DNA of 64,000 nucleotides from UBA961 sp041191145 (GTDB lineage: Bacteria; Bacteroidota; Ignavibacteria; Kapaibacteriales; UBA961). The DNA is taken from contig JBEEPK010000001.1 in the NCBI GenBank assembly GCA_041191145.1, positions 1-64,000 on the forward strand, read 5' to 3'. Under the pieces are notes generated by a model. The model saw nothing but the letters and a program-made list of their open reading frames with translations, was not told the DNA's origin and did no database searches. This document shows, one piece after another, positions 26,384 through 35,487 of the stretch (positions are counted from its first letter, which is position 1; every line of letters begins with the position of its first letter). Made by a program: the position numbers and the translations under genes.

Positions 26384-28591
26384 TCATTTCTTATCAGGTA
26401 TTTCTTTATATGTAATCCGGTGATGTCGCATTCCCAGAAGATTCTTTATAAAGGATTCCTTAATCTCATGTATCTCGGCAATGGTAAGTGGACATTCATC
26501 CAATTGCCCATCTAGCATTCTATCATGTATGATTCCCTGAAGAATTACCTCAATGTCTTCTTTGGTTTCTGCATTATTCAATCGAACAACAGCTTCTGCC
26601 GCATCCGCAAGCATGAGAATTCCTGTCTCTTTCGTATTTGGTTTAGGTCCTGTATATCGATAATCCTCTTCTTTAACGATAGTCGGTCCTTCCCCATTCT
26701 GTGACAACTCAATTGCTTTGGCATAAAAATGTTTGACAAGCATTGTGCCATGATGCATTGGAATGAAATCTATAATTCTCTGAGGAAGCTTATACTCTCT
26801 TGCAAGTTCGATACCATCATGAACATGTTCCTTGATGATAGATGCGCTTTTCTTTGGAGGAAGATGATTATGTTTATTATCAATATTTATTTGATTCTCA
26901 ACATAATATTCAGCCTTTGGTATTTTCCCAATATCATGATATAATGATCCTACTTTTGCAAGCAAAGCATTTGCATGAATGGCATGAGCAGCGCTCTCAG
27001 CAAGTCTAGCTATAGTCATGGTATGCTGGAAAGTACCCGGAGCTTTTTCATTCATTTCTATTAATAGTGGATGTTCCAAGGAATCATATTCATCGATTTT
27101 CAAGTCAGTGGTGACCGGAAATACTCTTTCAATTAAATACAGAACACCAAATGTGAAAATGGGTGAAAACACTGCATTGATTCCGGCAACAATCAATTGC
27201 GGATACATTTCATTCCAACTCAATGATCTTTCAGCTCCAATCGAAGCAATGCTTACGGACATTCCAATAAATACATAAGTGATTGATGCAAAAAGTTGTG
27301 TTCTTGCTTGAATGTCTCTGACACTATAAGCTGCGACCATACCACCAATCATCATTGCAAGTCCAACAGAATAATCGCTTCCTCTTACTCCTGCGATCAG
27401 CAAGGACATTACGACTGTACTGTAGAATGCAGTTCTTGAATCATACAGAATCGCGATTAACATTGAAAGGGCAGGTACTATCACTGCATATTCCAATGGA
27501 TAAGAACTATTTATGAACACCGTTATCCAAGAAAATATGGGGGCGATGAGCACTATTCCAAATAAACCATACAATTGCTGATGATGGGCAAAAATGACAG
27601 GCCTAATGAAATACAAGTATAATATCATCATGGAAAAGATGAGGAAGGAATGTCCTATGCTACCTAATAGAATACTCCAAGAATAAGTCGAAGTATCTGA
27701 ATTACCTCTATTACTAACATAAGATTGCACTTTCAATGCGGATAATCGATCAAATCTCTCGCCTTTTCTGATCAGTACTTCACCCGCTCTGACAATACCG
27801 AGAGTGCGAGGAATCGATGCCAATCTATTTGACTTTGTTTCCTGAGTCAATGATTTTGAAACTTCATACTTGGGTCTTAGGATTTCAATCAAAGTTGACA
27901 CCACTTTTTCAACCTCTTGCATTTGCAACTTGTCGGCAAACAATTCAGAAAGTTGCCCCCTCATGAGAGTTGTATCCGAAAATGCAGATTTCAACATGGG
28001 AATGTCAATCCCTTTATTTTTACGAATGAAAACAGTGTCGGAAAGAGTTGATATTGCAACAGAAATAAGTGGCTTTCTTTCATAATACGAACTAATCAGT
28101 TCAACTCTATATTTCTGTACTATTTGACCAATGATTGCCCTTTTTTGCTGAGGAAACTCTAGAATGTTTTTTGTGACAATTTCACTTAGTATTCCTGATT
28201 CCTGCAATTTACCATCGCAAATTTGAAGCAAAGCCGATAGTTTGGCTTCGGCTTCTGTTACTGCGTTCTCAATATTCAAACAAATGACAGGCGTAGATTT
28301 CAGTACTTTTTCTTTTTCGAGTTCAATCTCAGACTCGGGTCTAATAATCGCAAAAGGAAATTCAGCTTTAATTGTTTCATTCATCCAAAGAACACCGATA
28401 TTCACTTGTCTTACATCTTCACCATTTTCATTAATTGCTCTTTGATTCGGGAACATGAATCCTGTAAGAATGATAATGAGAATCATAAATACTAATCGAA
28501 CACTATGATTAGAGAACATTGATTTCTCAATCACGGATTCTTGATGCTCGGCGCTTTTTAACTGTTCAAATAGTGTTTTTTGCTTTGCCAT
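26384..28591 (-). CDS. pgpH: 7TM-HD family cyclic-dinucleotide phosphodiesterase (PgpH-like)
   Basis: This 735-residue protein has one N-terminal membrane helix, an extracytoplasmic domain, a bundle of about seven helices (about 300-480) and a cytoplasmic HD domain with HDIGK near residue 552, plus HHGTM and a later Asp in LADAAE. This is the PgpH architecture, whose HD domain hydrolyses c-di-AMP. The extracytoplasmic domain probably senses a signal. The ATG at 28591 is preferred; a TTG 12 nt upstream is also in frame. It follows the unrecognised barrel-like gene with a 12-nt gap, so both are likely cotranscribed. Confidence 0.87.
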   Translation of the reverse strand: MAKQKTLFEQLKSAEHQESVIEKSMFSNHSVRLVFMILIIILTGFMFPNQRAINENGEDVRQVNIGVLWMNETIKAEFPFAIIRPESEIELEKEKVLKSTPVICLNIENAVTEAEAKLSALLQICDGKLQESGILSEIVTKNILEFPQQKRAIIGQIVQKYRVELISSYYERKPLISVAISTLSDTVFIRKNKGIDIPMLKSAFSDTTLMRGQLSELFADKLQMQEVEKVVSTLIEILRPKYEVSKSLTQETKSNRLASIPRTLGIVRAGEVLIRKGERFDRLSALKVQSYVSNRGNSDTSTYSWSILLGSIGHSFLIFSMMILYLYFIRPVIFAHHQQLYGLFGIVLIAPIFSWITVFINSSYPLEYAVIVPALSMLIAILYDSRTAFYSTVVMSLLIAGVRGSDYSVGLAMMIGGMVAAYSVRDIQARTQLFASITYVFIGMSVSIASIGAERSLSWNEMYPQLIVAGINAVFSPIFTFGVLYLIERVFPVTTDLKIDEYDSLEHPLLIEMNEKAPGTFQHTMTIARLAESAAHAIHANALLAKVGSLYHDIGKIPKAEYYVENQINIDNKHNHLPPKKSASIIKEHVHDGIELAREYKLPQRIIDFIPMHHGTMLVKHFYAKAIELSQNGEGPTIVKEEDYRYTGPKPNTKETGILMLADAAEAVVRLNNAETKEDIEVILQGIIHDRMLDGQLDECPLTIAEIHEIKESFIKNLLGMRHHRITYKEIPDKK

Positions 28592-28603
28592 AATAGTACT
28601 CAA

Positions 28604-29428
28604 TTAGTCGAAATCCGGACAATATCTCATACCGATATGCCAAGAATTTCCTAAATACATGTGATTGAACATATTTACTTGTACAAAAATATCATCTATC
28701 AACATACTCAAACCAATTGTCACGGAAGAATGTGGTACAGATAATCCTATGTGCGAACGAATATTACGAGTAAAATTCCATGAAAAACTTGGTCTGAGAC
28801 CCGAAGAGTATTCTGTCATTAACATATCCACATCTATACCCATACCTTCAATTGGAGTAAATCCAAAGCCAATCGTTAAAAGTGGTTGTGTAAAACTTGC
28901 ATTAAATTCTGACATTGGTCTTGCTATTGGATATTGAAACAAGATGCCTACTCCAACTTTTTCATCAATCTTCATTATTGCGCCTACACCCATGTTCAAT
29001 TCAGTACAATGCAATATGCCATCATCAAAGGACACAAATTCAGTTTGTAGACCAAATCCAGGAATCAATGACATATCATGAGGATTCCATGCCGTTGACA
29101 AATCACATTGCATCATTGAAAATTGATCAATCTTCATGAATTCTGTCTTCATATGCAATCCAATTGATTGTTCCAATCGCATTTCTCCACAAATGGCTAG
29201 TCTTGATAGGTCTTTGATTCCGAAAAGTGACGGTAATAATGAGATTCCGAAATGAGAGCATGTATCAACCATTGAAAGTGAAGGATGAATGCTTCCACAA
29301 TGGATTGGCGATGTCATTCCAATGATATTCCCATGAATTTCAGAAATTCTTGATTGTACTTGTAGTGGATTTACCACAAAATAGTTGCCGATGGCTCCCA
29401 AGCATAGTATTTTCGTAATAGTTAACAT
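28604..29428 (-). CDS. Secreted beta-rich protein, function unknown
   Basis: I do not recognise this 274-residue protein. It begins with a hydrophobic segment like a signal peptide (MLTITKILCLGAIGNYFVV). The rest is made of alternating polar/hydrophobic strands with Gly/Met-rich turns (LTIGFGFTPIEGMGIDV, VTIGLSMLI), and it ends with WHIGMRYCPDFD, consistent with an outer-membrane beta-barrel of about 10-12 strands. Cys and Met are unusually frequent. The ATG at 29428 is preceded by GGGG. It is the first gene of an operon with the 7TM-HD phosphodiesterase, and its start lies only 23 nt from the divergent DUF4835 gene. Confidence 0.6.
   Translation of the reverse strand: MLTITKILCLGAIGNYFVVNPLQVQSRISEIHGNIIGMTSPIHCGSIHPSLSMVDTCSHFGISLLPSLFGIKDLSRLAICGEMRLEQSIGLHMKTEFMKIDQFSMMQCDLSTAWNPHDMSLIPGFGLQTEFVSFDDGILHCTELNMGVGAIMKIDEKVGVGILFQYPIARPMSEFNASFTQPLLTIGFGFTPIEGMGIDVDMLMTEYSSGLRPSFSWNFTRNIRSHIGLSVPHSSVTIGLSMLIDDIFVQVNMFNHMYLGNSWHIGMRYCPDFD
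29385..29415 (+). promoter_or_regulatory. Possible promoter of the DUF4835 operon
   Basis: TTG at 29385-29387, then 20 nt, then TATTTTCG at 29408-29415, one mismatch from TAnnTTTG. It lies inside the 5' end of the divergent minus-strand gene, which the 23-nt gap between the two starts makes necessary. Confidence 0.4.
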
Positions 29429-29451
29429 ATACCCCAAATCAAGGTGAATCC

Positions 29452-30351
29452 ATGCGAAGTTTCATATTTTCCACCATATTTTTTGTACTGAATATCTTCC
29501 CGATGCTTCATGCTCAGGAAATTGAATTGCAAGTGAATGTAGATTTGAAAAATATTTCTTTTGATAATCGAATTGATATTCAGAATCTTCGACAAGACAT
29601 CATCAATTATATCAATACTCAACGATATTCTGAATCAGATTGGGATAAACCAAAAGTGCCTGTCGATATTGGTATCACAATCACTTCGCGGGGTCCGAAC
29701 AACACATATAGCGGGATACTCACAGTGATGTCATATACAGTTCTTGAGGATGGCTCAAAATCCATACTCATGAGAGCGATGGACAAACAATGGACATTTG
29801 AATATGCCCCGGGCAATATGATGTCATTTCAGGCCAATCGATTCAATGCATTGTCATCGCCGATTGATTTCTATATGTTAATGTCCATCGGCATGTTTTT
29901 GGACACATTCGCAGAACTTGACGGCACACCATTTTATGAAAAAGCAAAAGTAATTTGTCGGGCAGGTGCCGGAGCAAATGTAACAGGTTATCCCGCTACT
30001 CCTGATCCATCGGTTCCATCCAAACTTGGACTTGCCACAGAGGCATCTGATTTATTGTATGAAGAATTCAGGAGACTTATCTTCTCCTATCATTTTGACG
30101 GCTTGGAAGCTGTGAATAAAGACAAATCGCAAGGATTGCCACTATTTGCAACTATCATCGAGCAAATGGCACAATTCAAAAAATCCAAAGTGACCATGCG
30201 CAGTCAATTCATGGAAGCATTTTTCAATTCCAAATTCCAAGAATTGGCAGATCTATTTAAAGGATACTCAGATACAGGAGTATTCACCAATTTATCTCAA
30301 TTGGATCCAGCCAATTCCAGTGTTTATCAAGCCGCTCAGGAGAATCGATGA
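29452..30351 (+). CDS. DUF4835-family protein (PorD-like)
   Basis: This 299-residue secreted protein has a signal peptide ending at LHAQ, followed by EIELQVNVDL and IDIQNLRQDIINYINTQRY, the typical start of DUF4835, and a C-terminal segment with helical character. Some annotation pipelines call the family PorD and link it to type IX secretion; I treat that link as tentative. It fits this genome, which has a T9SS-type sorting domain in the 21614-26329 gene. An AAGGTGA Shine-Dalgarno-like sequence precedes the ATG. The stop overlaps the threonine aldolase start by 4 nt (ATGA). Confidence 0.75.
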   Translation: MRSFIFSTIFFVLNIFPMLHAQEIELQVNVDLKNISFDNRIDIQNLRQDIINYINTQRYSESDWDKPKVPVDIGITITSRGPNNTYSGILTVMSYTVLEDGSKSILMRAMDKQWTFEYAPGNMMSFQANRFNALSSPIDFYMLMSIGMFLDTFAELDGTPFYEKAKVICRAGAGANVTGYPATPDPSVPSKLGLATEASDLLYEEFRRLIFSYHFDGLEAVNKDKSQGLPLFATIIEQMAQFKKSKVTMRSQFMEAFFNSKFQELADLFKGYSDTGVFTNLSQLDPANSSVYQAAQENR

Positions 30352-31409
30352 GTTCCATCAAATATGATTTGCGCAGTGACACTGTCACTAAACCAACCAT
30401 CGAAATGCGCAAAGCGATGGCGGAAGCGGAAGTAGGAGACGATGTTTATTCGGAAGATCCAACGGTTAATAGATTGCAATCAATGATTGCAGAGCTTTTT
30501 GGCAAAGAATCCGCATTGTTTGTTCCAACCGGTGTGATGGGTAATCAAATTGCCATTGCCATTCACACTAAAAGAAGCGACGAAATCATTGTCGAATCAG
30601 AATCTCATATCTTTCATTATGAGACAGCAGCTCCTGCAATCATTGCCGGTGTACAGATGTATTGTATTCCAACTGAAAGAGGAGAGTTAGTAGGTTCATC
30701 AATCAATGAAGCCATTCGACCCGGTGATTACTATTTCCCAAAAACCTCTTTGATCTGCATCGAACAAACGCATAATCGACATGGTGGAACCGTTCTTTCA
30801 CTTTCATCAATAGAAGAAGTTTCTGGTTTCGCTCAAAGCAAACAAATACCTCTTCATTGTGATGGTGCGCGCATTTGGAATGCATGTGCTGAAACAGGAA
30901 CTGCTCCTCATGAATATGCTCATTACTTGGATACACTCTCCGTTTGTCTTTCGAAAGGTTTAGGCGCGCCTGCTGGTTCAGTGTTCATAGGAACAAAAGA
31001 TCAAGTGGAATATGCCAGACATTGGAGAAAATTGCTGGGCGGTGGAATGAGACAATCCGGAATATTGGCTGCGGCCGGTATTCATGCTTTGCAATTTCAT
31101 AGAGAGCATTTGAGAGATGATCATGAAAAAGCAAGAAAATTTGCCGAGCAGATTTTCTCACAAACCTCATGTACATTGGCCAATTCAGGTGGTACAGTTG
31201 ATACAAATATTCTCATCATAGATTGTGGATTCGATACCGATCCGCAAGCATTGAAAAATGAATGTTCCAAAAGAGGCTTGGAGATTTCATCCGGCAGAGG
31301 ACAATGTCTTCGCGCTGTATTTCATAGAGATATTAGCACACAAGAAGTTAAAGAAGCAGCAATGATTTTCATTCAAAGTTTTGATAGCATCATGAAGGAA
31401 AATCGATGA
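30348..31409 (+). CDS. ltaE: Low-specificity L-threonine aldolase
   Basis: This 353-residue PLP enzyme splits L-threonine or L-allo-threonine into glycine and acetaldehyde. It shows the family start YDLRSDTVTKPT, GDDVYSEDPTVNRL, the PLP-contacting HCDGARIWNA, and SKGLGAPAGS with PLP lysine 203. The length is normal. It overlaps DUF4835 and the following thioesterase by 4 nt each (ATGA), so translation is coupled with genes that have no obvious metabolic link to it. Confidence 0.93.
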   Translation: MSSIKYDLRSDTVTKPTIEMRKAMAEAEVGDDVYSEDPTVNRLQSMIAELFGKESALFVPTGVMGNQIAIAIHTKRSDEIIVESESHIFHYETAAPAIIAGVQMYCIPTERGELVGSSINEAIRPGDYYFPKTSLICIEQTHNRHGGTVLSLSSIEEVSGFAQSKQIPLHCDGARIWNACAETGTAPHEYAHYLDTLSVCLSKGLGAPAGSVFIGTKDQVEYARHWRKLLGGGMRQSGILAAAGIHALQFHREHLRDDHEKARKFAEQIFSQTSCTLANSGGTVDTNILIIDCGFDTDPQALKNECSKRGLEISSGRGQCLRAVFHRDISTQEVKEAAMIFIQSFDSIMKENR

Positions 31410-31879
31410 AATCTCAAGATAGATATATTGAGAACATAGACTTCACTGCATATCATCATACATTATCAGGAAGAGTGAAGACATTTGAGGTGGACAGACA
31501 GAATATCGTCCACAATATCATCTATCTCTATTGGCTCGAAGATGCCAGAGTTGAATATTTTAGAGCTTTGGGATTGGAGATGAATGAGCGTACATTCATT
31601 GATTCACATCGTTTTGTGATTGCCAAGACAGAGATAAATTATCTAGCTCCTGCACTCTTTGACAAACAATATGAAGTATTGACAAGAATTTCTCACCTCG
31701 GTACATCTTCATTCATGTTTGATCAATTGATCATTTTAATTCCGGAAAGAACAATATTGATAACTGCACAATCCGTATTAGTTCAGTTGAATCCAATTAC
31801 ACATGAGAGCATGCCGATCGACGATGAATATCGAACACTCGTTGGGGTTTTTGAACAAAGAGATTTTACACAAGGTTAA
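31406..31879 (+). CDS. Hotdog-fold acyl-CoA thioesterase (4HBT family)
   Basis: This 157-residue protein has the hotdog fold of the FcbC/YbgC group: HNIIYLYWLEDARVEYFRALG is the typical active-site helix, although the usual Asp nucleophile position reads Asn/Ile (VHNIIY in place of the D-x-x-G-H-V region), so the catalytic residue is unclear. KTEINYLAPALFDKQYEVLTRI follows the usual strand order. It likely hydrolyses an acyl-CoA, but substrate and activity are unproven. It overlaps the threonine aldolase by 4 nt and lies 4 nt before the OmpA-like gene. Confidence 0.8.
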   Translation: MKSQDRYIENIDFTAYHHTLSGRVKTFEVDRQNIVHNIIYLYWLEDARVEYFRALGLEMNERTFIDSHRFVIAKTEINYLAPALFDKQYEVLTRISHLGTSSFMFDQLIILIPERTILITAQSVLVQLNPITHESMPIDDEYRTLVGVFEQRDFTQG

Positions 31880-31883
31880 TTGA

Positions 31884-34031
31884 ATGCAACTTTTCAGGAC
31901 ATTTTTCATATCAGTCTTTCTTGTGTTTGCAATATCGGCTTCTTCATATTCACAAGATAATAAACCTACTTGGTTTATTGGTCCTTATGGTGCAATCATG
32001 CAAAGCATGCATTCCACAGGATTTAAAGATCTTCCGGGATATCCCTCATGCTGTTTTTCTGAAAGATCAGGTACCGGTATTGGATATGACATCGGAATAT
32101 TACTTCGATTTCCCATTAATGAACAAATGAGTTTTCGATTTTTTGGGGGAATCAATACTCCTGGTGCAACAATTTCAAGTGATGAAAAGATCGGCAATCA
32201 ATTCATACGCAATCCACAATTCCCATTTGATACAATTGCTCGGGATATCACGGTTCGACACTCTATTGAATCCATGATCACTCAAATATCAGCAAGACCA
32301 ATGTTATCGTTTACCTTGCCTTTTGGCGGAGATATTTCTGCCGGAATCGGATTGAATTATGTGTTGAGTCAATCATTCAATCAAAAAGAAACATTGATAT
32401 CACCTGATAATGTAGCATTCTTGGATGGAAGGGGAATTCGCAATGACACTTTGGGAACAATCCCTGATCTTTCCTCTTTTCAAACAGCGGTATCAGTGGC
32501 ATATTCATATGATTTACCAATATCAAACACTTCACTTCTTGTTCCATTCATAGAATATCATTATCCACTCCAATCTCTTACATCATATGATTGGAATATC
32601 AGCAGAATTCAACTTGGTTTGGCATTGCAATTTGGAATTGTCCCAAGCAAAGAACCAAAAGTCATCATAGATACAGTGTATAGAAGAGATACTATCATCA
32701 GAGTTTCACCAATTGCAATAAATACATCAACCATTTTGAATGAAAGTCAAAAGGGATTTATCAAAGGTACAGTTAACAATGATATTCGCATTGATACAAT
32801 CATGATTAGCGAAACATATCTGAAAACTTTGTTCACCCCTCCCGAATATACAGGGAATCTCGTGGTATATGGTCTCGATGAAAAAGGTAAACGAACTTCA
32901 AAGCCAACGATTAGAATTGAAGAATGGGAACAAATTGAGACATTCCCATTGCTGCCATATATCTATTTTGAGGAAGGTTCATCTGACCTTGGTGGAACCA
33001 AGCAAAGACTTTTGTTACCCTCTCAAGCAGGATTATTCAATGAAGATTCATTGCCATCTTCAACACTTGACATATATCGAGACATATTGAATATCATTGG
33101 AAGTAGAGCCAAAGCATCTTCAGCATCATTTGATATATCGGGTTTCACCAATACCTTAATTGAGGATGATGTCCCCGGGATCACACTCCAAAGAGCAAAG
33201 AATATACAGTCTTATATGCAAGCCATTTGGGGCATTAGCTCTAATAAGATCTCCATAAATACCGGAAAATTACCCCGCACACCAACAAATCCATCGACAC
33301 TAGATGGTCAACAAGAAAATGCGAGAGCAGAAATCACATCGAAGGATCCCAATTTATTGAGTCCATTGAAGAAAAGAACAATCACCCGCACCATGAATCC
33401 ACCAATTTTGGTCATTCAACCAAGGATTCAAGCAGGTGATGCAATCAAATCTTGGGAAATCATCATTGCGGATGGAGAACAAATAGTACAAACGTTTAGA
33501 GGAAATGGCAAAATCCCCGATAGTACTTTTACATGGACAATTTCTCCATCGAGTCAAATGTCAAATAAACCTCTTTCAGTCAAATTACTAGCCATAGATA
33601 CGATTGGGAATAATCATTCTTGGAATACAGATGTTCAAACAGAAAGAGTTACACTTCGCAAAAAGCAGGAATTACGCATCAATGATACATTAATCGAGCG
33701 ATTTGCCTTGATTCTCTTTGATTTTGACAAATCAAGTCTTAGTTCCTCGAATCAGAATATTGCCAATTCCATAAAGCAGTCCATACAGTCAAATTCCACT
33801 GTAACCATCACAGGTTATACGGACAGAACAGGAGATTCCTCTTATAATCAAGTTTTATCCGAAGAGCGCTGTAAACAAGTGAGTCAATATCTTGGTCTTT
33901 CAGCTGGAACATACTCCATCATACCAATGGGTGGAAAAGAGATTCCTTTTGAAAATGACTCACCTCAAGGAAGGGCTTATTCAAGAACTGTCATGATCGA
34001 AGTTAAAACACCAATGAAAGAAAGGAAATAA
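31884..34031 (+). CDS. Double-OmpA-domain outer-membrane protein
   Basis: This 715-residue protein has a signal peptide (ending SYSQ), an N-terminal beta-rich part of about 240 residues that looks like a small barrel, a first degenerate OmpA-like domain (about 350-490), an Ig/FlgD-like linker (about 500-590), and a canonical C-terminal OmpA domain (about 605-715) with LFDFDKSSL, ITGYTDRTGDSSYNQ, LSEERCKQV and AYSRTVMIEV. It likely ties the outer membrane to peptidoglycan. The same degenerate-OmpA/Ig/OmpA order recurs in the 56118-58874 protein. It is last in the operon starting at 29452. Confidence 0.82.
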   Translation: MQLFRTFFISVFLVFAISASSYSQDNKPTWFIGPYGAIMQSMHSTGFKDLPGYPSCCFSERSGTGIGYDIGILLRFPINEQMSFRFFGGINTPGATISSDEKIGNQFIRNPQFPFDTIARDITVRHSIESMITQISARPMLSFTLPFGGDISAGIGLNYVLSQSFNQKETLISPDNVAFLDGRGIRNDTLGTIPDLSSFQTAVSVAYSYDLPISNTSLLVPFIEYHYPLQSLTSYDWNISRIQLGLALQFGIVPSKEPKVIIDTVYRRDTIIRVSPIAINTSTILNESQKGFIKGTVNNDIRIDTIMISETYLKTLFTPPEYTGNLVVYGLDEKGKRTSKPTIRIEEWEQIETFPLLPYIYFEEGSSDLGGTKQRLLLPSQAGLFNEDSLPSSTLDIYRDILNIIGSRAKASSASFDISGFTNTLIEDDVPGITLQRAKNIQSYMQAIWGISSNKISINTGKLPRTPTNPSTLDGQQENARAEITSKDPNLLSPLKKRTITRTMNPPILVIQPRIQAGDAIKSWEIIIADGEQIVQTFRGNGKIPDSTFTWTISPSSQMSNKPLSVKLLAIDTIGNNHSWNTDVQTERVTLRKKQELRINDTLIERFALILFDFDKSSLSSSNQNIANSIKQSIQSNSTVTITGYTDRTGDSSYNQVLSEERCKQVSQYLGLSAGTYSIIPMGGKEIPFENDSPQGRAYSRTVMIEVKTPMKERK

Positions 34032-34066
34032 TACATATTTCTCTACGGGATTTCATGCCAAATCTC

Positions 34067-34075
34067 TAACTTTGC
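34067..34075 (+). promoter_or_regulatory. Predicted -7 box of icd
   Basis: TAACTTTGC fits TAnnTTTGC and lies 40 nt before the icd ATG. The -33 TTTG is not evident. Confidence 0.45.
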
Positions 34076-34115
34076 CGATTAAAATTCTCAATGTTCCCGC
34101 TTTGGATCTTACCTC

Positions 34116-35384
34116 ATGTCGTATGAAAAATTAAATACACCTCAACAAGGTGAAAAAATCACTGTTCAACCTGATGGATCTCTTAATGTTCCAAATAATC
34201 CAATCATCCCATTCATAGAAGGTGATGGGACTGGTCCGGATATTTGGGCTGCTTCTGTCAAAGTACTTGATGCCGCAGTTGAAAAAGCATATGGCGGTTC
34301 AAAAAAAATCGAGTGGTTTGAGGTATTTGCAGGCGAAAAGTCAAATGAGGTCTATGGACCCAATACTTGGCTTCCTGAAGACACATTAAAAGCTCTTCGT
34401 GAATATGTTGTTGGAATCAAAGGTCCTCTCACAACTCCGGTTGGCGGTGGCATTCGCTCCATCAATGTTGCTCTCCGTCAATTGATGGATTTATATGTTT
34501 GCTTAAGACCAGTCCGATATTTTCAAGGCGTACCTTCTCCTGTGAAGCGTCCGGAACTTGTGGACATGATTATTTTCCGTGAAAATACGGAAGACATCTA
34601 TGCGGGTATAGAATTCAAAGCAGGTGCCGAGGATACTGCTTCCCTTCTATCATTTCTAGAGACTTCTTTTCCTGCTTTTCATAAAAAGATTCGCTTCGGT
34701 GCCGAAGCCCCTGATCTTGTGGGTCTAGGAATTAAACCGGTTTCAGCTCCAGGTTCCAAACGCCTCATTCGTGCCGCTTTGAAATATGCCATCAGTCAGA
34801 ATCGTAAGAGTTTGACATTGGTTCATAAAGGCAATATCATGAAATTCACGGAAGGAGCATTCAGAGATTGGGGTTATGAACTCGTCAAAGAGGAATTCTC
34901 TGATATAGCAATAGGCTGGGATGATTGTGGTGGAAACCCCGGTGACAAATTATTGGTAAAAGATTCAATAGCGGATGCTTTTCTTCAGCAGATTTTGACA
35001 AGGCCTGCCGAATATGATGTAATAGCTACTTTGAATCTCAATGGTGATTATATCAGTGATGCTCTTGCTGCTCAAGTAGGTGGAATCGGTATTGCACCGG
35101 GTGCAAATATCAATTATGATAATGGATATGCCATCTTCGAAGCAACACATGGTACTGCGCCCAAATATGCAGGTCTCGACAAAGTAAATCCGGGTTCCGT
35201 GATTCTTTCCGGTGAGATGATGTTCCGTTATTTGGGTTGGAATGAGGCCGCTGATCTTATCATCAAAGGAATGGATGGCGCTATTTCTGCAAAAACCGTT
35301 ACATATGATTTTGCTCGTTTGATGGATGGAGCTACCGAAGTATCGTGTTCCGCATTTGGTGATGCCATCATTCAACACATGTAA
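34116..35384 (+). CDS. icd: NADP-dependent isocitrate dehydrogenase
   Basis: This 422-residue TCA-cycle enzyme converts isocitrate to 2-oxoglutarate and CO2, forming NADPH. It follows E. coli Icd along its length: PFIEGDGTGPDIW, GGGIRSINVALRQ with Ser115 at the phosphorylatable substrate-binding position, IIFRENTEDIYAG, KGNIMKFTEGAF, and EATHGTAPKYAG. The Lys-Tyr pair after THGTAP marks NADP rather than NAD preference. A promoter box precedes it and an intrinsic terminator follows, so it is probably monocistronic. It complements the sdhCAB operon in this window. Confidence 0.97.
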   Translation: MSYEKLNTPQQGEKITVQPDGSLNVPNNPIIPFIEGDGTGPDIWAASVKVLDAAVEKAYGGSKKIEWFEVFAGEKSNEVYGPNTWLPEDTLKALREYVVGIKGPLTTPVGGGIRSINVALRQLMDLYVCLRPVRYFQGVPSPVKRPELVDMIIFRENTEDIYAGIEFKAGAEDTASLLSFLETSFPAFHKKIRFGAEAPDLVGLGIKPVSAPGSKRLIRAALKYAISQNRKSLTLVHKGNIMKFTEGAFRDWGYELVKEEFSDIAIGWDDCGGNPGDKLLVKDSIADAFLQQILTRPAEYDVIATLNLNGDYISDALAAQVGGIGIAPGANINYDNGYAIFEATHGTAPKYAGLDKVNPGSVILSGEMMFRYLGWNEAADLIIKGMDGAISAKTVTYDFARLMDGATEVSCSAFGDAIIQHM

Positions 35385-35405
35385 TTATTCGCAATGAAGT
35401 CTTTG

Positions 35406-35451
35406 GGGAGACGCGATACAGCAATGCACTCGCGTCTCCTTTTCTTTTTTA
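35406..35451 (+). terminator. Terminator of icd
   Basis: A 10-bp stem GGAGACGCGA/TCGCGTCTCC (35408-35417 and 35431-35440) with a 13-nt loop is followed by a T-rich tract. Confidence 0.88.
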
Positions 35452-35487
35452 TTTGCTCTTTTATTCACAACATAATGCTCTTTGATC

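Noticed and set aside
34965..35378. Minus-strand ORF of 137 codons
   Set aside because: Antisense to icd, no family resemblance.
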